A stretch of 64,000 bases of DNA from Gracilaria domingensis (lineage: Eukaryota > Rhodophyta > Florideophyceae > Gracilariales > Gracilariaceae), in assembly GCA_022539475.1 (NCBI GenBank), contig VCMS01000207.1, forward strand, positions 35,436 through 99,435, written 5' to 3'. How positions within the stretch are numbered: the stretch's first letter is position 1; each line of letters starts with the position of its first letter. Under the pieces are notes generated by a model that was not told the origin of the DNA, did no database searches, and worked only from the letters and a program-made list of their open reading frames with translations. Positions 59,001 through 64,000 of this stretch are shown piece after piece. The translations under genes and the position numbers were made by a program.

Positions 59001-61619
59001 CACGTTAAAGGATGGTGGACGCGGTCCTTTCATGGGTAGAATTTGCTCGCGTCTATATGACGACGTTGTCATCTTTCTGCGAGAACTTGGAAGAACATTT
59101 GTACACTAACAGGGGGCTCGAGAGTCACTTGCAAGTCACGGTCTGAAGATTAAAATATCCAAGTGTGATTTTCGCACTGCCCGTATCAAACTGCTTGTCA
59201 CAGTCATCAACAAGAAGGCACTTCGGTTGATCAAGACAGATCGACGTCATCGCAAAAAGACCTGTCCTTCGACGGTGACGGAGCTCCGAAGTTTTCTCGG
59301 TTAGCCAGTTTATTATCGAAGTGTTAATAAGGATTTCGCGGATAGTCAGCAGTGTTGCATGCTGCCACTAAGGGAAGGAAAGCTGAATTTCACATGAGAT
59401 GCAGACCGCGTTTAATGATTCTGAAGAGAAGTTAGTATCCCGCGCAGTCTTAGCATTTTCCCGACTTTGAGAGCTTTTAGAGTTGAAACCGATGCTTTTC
59501 AGTCTGCGCTTGGTGCGTTCTGTCAAAAGAAAGAGGCGGAATGTATCACTCAATCAATTTGCCAGTGCGATGTTAATGCCGCCGAGCGAAAGTATTTACT
59601 TGGCGAAAGAGCGCCTAGCGTGGGTCTTTTGCTTTTGAGAAGTTTCGCATGTATCTCTCGGAGGTCTCTTTGCGCTTGTTTACGGACGACCAAGCTCTAA
59701 AGTATGCATTCCAAAGAAGGACTTCGGGCGCCTAGCCGACTGGATGGAAACCTTCTAGCGGATAGATTCGTTATGTCTATTAGATCTTGGCGAAAGAATC
59801 GGGCTGCCGACTATCTCTCTCATCTGCCGTTGGGATCACCGGAGCCGGATGATGACGTGTCTGTTGTACTGCTAATGCGAGCGGACGAAGTCTTATGACT
59901 TGGAGCTCTTCTGCGCGCACATCTCAAGTTTCTACGCCTTGCCGCTTTTCTTTTCCGAAGAAAGACTAAGATCCGCGCTTTGATTAAGAGGAATGGCGAA
60001 GAAGTTCTTCCTTGGGGAAGGTCTTCCGTCTATCGCCGTACAGAGAAAGGTTACAGAGTGGTACCCTTGTAAGCGACGCCGTGGCATCCCTCTTATCTTT
60101 CATGATGACATAGGACATTGGGACTTGGAGGCTACTAAGGATTGGTCCGTTTCCGATTTGGTGGCCTGGATGTATCCCGACATCGTTTCATATGTTCGGC
60201 AGTTGTGAGGGGTGGTCAGTTACAAACCCCTGCCTTAATACAGCAGGACAAGAACCATTGACTGGCTATTTTTATACATTCTCTGTGGACTTGCGGTCCT
60301 TCGGCTACAAGAATGGCAACCGTTTGCTCTGATTGGTGTAGAACACATAACAGGATGGCCTATTGCCGCGGCCTAGTAATCAGACTTTACCCACGTCATT
60401 CATTTTGTTGCGATTCAGATCGTTTCCCCGTTTGAGGGTCCCCGTGACGATCGTGTCCGACAATTCAGTTCTTCGAAGCAGGCAAGTCGAGCATACATGG
60501 AAAGTAAGATATCCTCAACGCCAATGCGCTATGCCCATATGTCTATGGCCGGGTCTGAATAGAATGGTGGAACATCAAGAATCGATTGCCAAACAATCTT
60601 ACAATAAGGGACGGCGGGGAGGAGTAGAATGGGATGAAGCCTCGAGCAGATCTTTTACGGAATACAGGAGGCGCCGGCTGGGTGGCGGGTTTTCTCCTTT
60701 TGGAGCTCATGTTGGCAAGTCCCACGGAATGAGCTCAGACGACCTACCCCGCTCATCGTAGATCCACCGCCACTAATCGTCATCATGAACACTGTGCAAT
60801 TCCGCAGGCAGAAGCTTTCCAGAGTTATCTCAACCAATCGACAAGACGACCCCAAGTCGGGCAACGGTTAGTCGGTGATGAGGTTTGGTGTACATGGGAA
60901 GGTTCTGAATCCACGTGAAGTGGCTGCCTTTCACCGTCAAAATTTTCTAACGGACTGTAAAGTGGTTAAGTGCCAGGCACCCCCGATGTGTTAGTGTCCT
61001 CATAATCGCTACACTAGAGAAGGGGTCCGCCTGCCGGCTCAAGCGGTATCATGCGCAGACCAGTCATCTGCAGGACGACGGCGTGGTAGCCCATTTCGGA
61101 AGGGCAAGACACCCTGCGCCATATCCACTCAGATACTGTAATGCCACTCGCGTTGACTACAATACTACTGCACCCACCTCTCGTGTCACTCTTATCATTG
61201 GAGGGAAGCATACTTCATGGCTTAGCCCTTTGAACGTCCTATCCAATGAGGTAGAAGGGTTACTGGACGCGACGCAGATGGCCTCACTTCGCCCTGTTCT
61301 GCATCTCGGCCGTTCTTGAGTCGTAGAGGGATTATCTTAAGATTAGTTTCGACGTGTTGGCACCAGAATACGGCAGTAATACGAGCCAGATTCGCGTATA
61401 AATTTTACACATGTTTAGTCTCTTGCTGGGGCATTCTCCCAGATCAAATCTACATCAGAGACTCAGGCCATATTGTTCGCTATGCTCGACAGGAATGCTC
61501 AGATACTCAGCTACATCCCCGACCGAGGAAGATGGCGGTGCCCTTCCTCTTCCATCTATAACATCGAGATAGATCAGTATTTCGACGCGGCGTTTAGCGA
61601 TCGTTTGGGTTTGGTGGTG
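53009..61619 (+). mobile_element. array unit 2 (8611 bp), riddled with single-base indels
   Basis: The unit aligns with unit 1 from end to end and follows it head to tail. Parts: antisense ORF remnant 53092-53505 (minus), minisatellite 53715-53890, zinc-finger ORF remnant 54875-55258, gag-protease remnant 55564-57894, pol remnant 57900-60745. It is 183 bp shorter than unit 1, almost all from scattered one-base losses. Stretches such as 54045-54190, 55685-55790 and 57620-57720 match nearly perfectly, while 58000-61500 has lesions every few dozen bases. No long frame survives. Confidence 0.88.
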
Positions 61620-64000
61620 TGTGAAAGTCAGGGGAAACCGCCAGGGACGAGAATAAAGAACAGTAGAGCAAAGAAGAAAAGAAAAGAAAAGAAAAACAAA
61701 AGAAAGAAAGCGTTTACTTGGATAGGTAGGGTCATGCTGCGACTAGAGCGGCAGTTTGCAGTTCCACTTGCCTTTGCAAAGCTTGAAGCAATGCATGGCG
61801 AAGCGCATCACCGTTCTCAGGCCCGACGTACGTTGGCGGGGGCCAAAGTCGGATGTCGCGCACAATGTCTCCGCGTAGCGTTCGCCGTTACAGGAGGAAA
61901 GCCACGTGTTCACCTGCCTTCATCGGCATCACGAGGGGAAAAGCTGTTCCCGCTCCAGCCGGTCCACCACCACCGTGCCCGACGGTGCCAGCAATGACGG
62001 CACCACGACGCGGCACCTCGTCTGGGCGACGCCGTTCTTGCAGCACCGCGTCCCTTCGGGCTCGACGTCGATGACGTGAGTGGGACGGTGCTGGCCTCCC
62101 TCGAAAAGCGCCGGTCTGACGCAGACATTGTTGAAGGAGAGCGGCGTGGGGAGTCGGGCGGCGCGGTAAGCCTAGCCGAGGAGAGATTAAATAGAGCCCA
62201 AGAGGCGGGCACAGTAGCCAGTCCACAATGAATCTCTGCCGTGCAGGGCGCCATGATTAATCTCACGTGTATGGTTCGCGAACCCTAGATTTATTATAGT
62301 AGTTTAAAAAAGAACCGAATTAGGTGCCAGTGTAAATGCCGTGGCAAAAATGTGCACGGCGGAGGAGGTGCTACTATAATGCCCGTGGAAAAATGTGTCA
62401 CCGCCGCGAGGAGGGTGCACTATAATGCCGTGGCAAATGTGCACCGCCGCGAGGAGGTGCAGTGGTAATGCCGTGCAAAATGTGACCGCAGAGGAGGTGC
62501 AGTGTAATGGCGTGGCACAATCTAAGAACCTAGTTTCCGCATAGTGGTTCGGGACCCAATTAGGTTTGAGTGGCTCACTAAATTCTGGCACGACTCAAAC
62601 CCGATTACGAAATACCACCATGGGACATGTAGTACCCGACGCCACTAACTAGACCAGTTTATTGGGCAAAGAGCATAATGTACATGCAACGCGCAAATTT
62701 TTGGCGGATTGAAAACGACGACTTGTAGCATTGTTTAGTATAGAAAGATATCAGGGCCGGAGAGTCGCTCCGATCAATCGGCAGACCACTTCCCTTCGAC
62801 GACCTTCCTCACTCAATCCACAACTTCCAAACTCTCTCCTTTTCCCTTTGTCGTTCCTCCAACCTTTCCTCATCCTATTCTCTCTCTAACTTCTCCCTTG
62901 GCGCCTGGTCTCACCGCCTCCTCGCTCACTGCCCAACTCACACTGACCTCCTGTCTGGGCTCGTCCTGTGTGAGTAGGCAAAGCGTCTGCGCCACCCTTG
63001 ATTTGGGTAGGCTTGTGCGGGCGTGACTCTGCTTTTCATATCCGCGTTGTTTGGCTTTCTTGTCTCTTTGTGTTCCCTTGCCGTTGGTTCTTTCGCTGTT
63101 GTTGTTCCATCTGCCATTCTGTCTTGCCGAATACCGTTGTTGTTGCCATCTTCGTTTGTTCGCCTCGTTTCTTGCTGTTTGGCGGCTTCTGCTGCCTGAT
63201 TCCGTTCTATTGCTTCCCGGTTTCGGGCTTGGCCCCTGGTTTTGCTGGTTATTTCGCGTTGCGATTCTGTTCCTCACATAGTGTTTGCTTTGCACCTGTT
63301 GTTGCTAGACCGCAACTGTGTGATAGCAGCGTAATGGTGTCCTTACCTACGGCCTGAGGCAATCGTTCAAGTAAGTCCGTCTACAGCTAACTCTTATGGC
63401 ATTTTTGTGTGACTAACTACGTTTCGTTTGTTTCACATCAAGTAGCAGGTCTATCGTTTCAATCGCGAGTTTCCGTCCGTGGTGTCCGGCGAGCGTATAG
63501 AGAAGTCCGACCGTTTCAGATAAGAAGCTCGGGCTGTTCAGCCTCTTTTACGGGCCACGCGAGCGCACATCTTTCGTGTAGGCCATCAGAAGGAGAAGCG
63601 CCGTCGTAACCCTTCGGCGATAAGCGAATCTTCAAATAACGCATGTGTGTCTGTGAACATCAAGGTCCGAGCCAGCGTCAGCTTGAAAGTCCATCAAGCC
63701 GCGCGTACGGCCATCGCAGAGCTTTGCGTCCGTGCAAACTACACCGAGCTGGACATCATGCAGGGCTTGGCGACTCCGGTTCTCTGAAGCCATCGGATCT
63801 GCCGTCCACTACAGGACGGGCCGCATCGTGCGAACACTTAGAAAGAAGAACAATATATCTTTAGAGCACAGGTCTCCTTTTCATTGTCACAGTTGCGACA
63901 ATTTCTCTATTCATATCTAATTACATATATTTCCTTCGTTTGCTTCTTCGTTTATCTCTTGTCTATCGTTTGGTATCCCTCTTCTGTCTTGTGTTCGTGC
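61620..64000 (+). mobile_element. array unit 3, first 2381 bp, cut by the window edge
   Basis: The unit begins with TGTGAAAGTCAGG and repeats the U3 region, antisense ORF (about 61706-62132, minus, broken), minisatellite (62332-62515), leader and zinc-finger ORF (broken, about 63430-63860). Indels are as dense as in unit 2. It runs off the right edge before gag. Confidence 0.87.

Overview
The window is nuclear DNA from a eukaryote. It has genes on both strands with long gaps between them, TATA boxes, one clearly spliced gene (introns of 70 and 76 nt with GT/AG ends and a TACTAAC branch site), an Argonaute, a casein-kinase-1-like kinase, a Ulp1-type protease, several secreted proteins and many LTR retrotransposons. 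Mostly intronless genes in small groups separated by Ty3/gypsy and Ty1/copia elements suggest a red alga of the Chondrus type. That placement is an inference I could not test.

Layout. (1) 1-8.3 kb: a minus-strand Ty3/gypsy element (LTR 5574-6431, gag, protease/RT/RNase H/integrase running off the left edge) inserted into the pol gene of a plus-strand Ty1/copia element. (2) 8.8-11.4 kb: an intact Argonaute with the full DEDH slicer tetrad. (3) 12.2-20.3 kb: a cluster of five secreted or membrane-anchored proteins. Three are small von Willebrand A (VWA) paralogues with progressively damaged metal sites, and two are cysteine-rich proteins sharing a CATxGH module, one of them spliced. (4) 20.3-33 kb: an AT-richer block with a Tudor-like plus Ulp1 protease gene, a long transposase-like frame with seven UAA/UAG stops but no frameshift, a solo gypsy LTR inserted in that frame with a perfect 5-bp target duplication, and a TIMP/NTR-like secreted protein. 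(5) 33.0-33.8 kb: two hAT-type MITEs, one inside the other, with 8-bp target duplications. (6) 34-42.6 kb: a CK1-like kinase, a single-pass membrane protein, a SIR2-like protein with an extra N-terminal domain, and an unknown protein. (7) 44.2-64 kb: a head-to-tail array of a second, unrelated Ty3/gypsy element of about 8.7 kb (two units plus the start of a third). Each unit carries an antisense ORF and a 45-bp minisatellite in its promoter region and a two-zinc-finger ORF ahead of gag. Units 2 and 3 are full of single-base indels that look more like uncorrected sequencing error than biology.

The ordinary genes do not form an operon or pathway. The strongest signs of shared function are the secreted cluster at 12-20 kb and the extra ORFs carried by the array element. 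Argonaute is the expected effector of small-RNA control over the transposons that fill the window, but nothing in the sequence links them directly.
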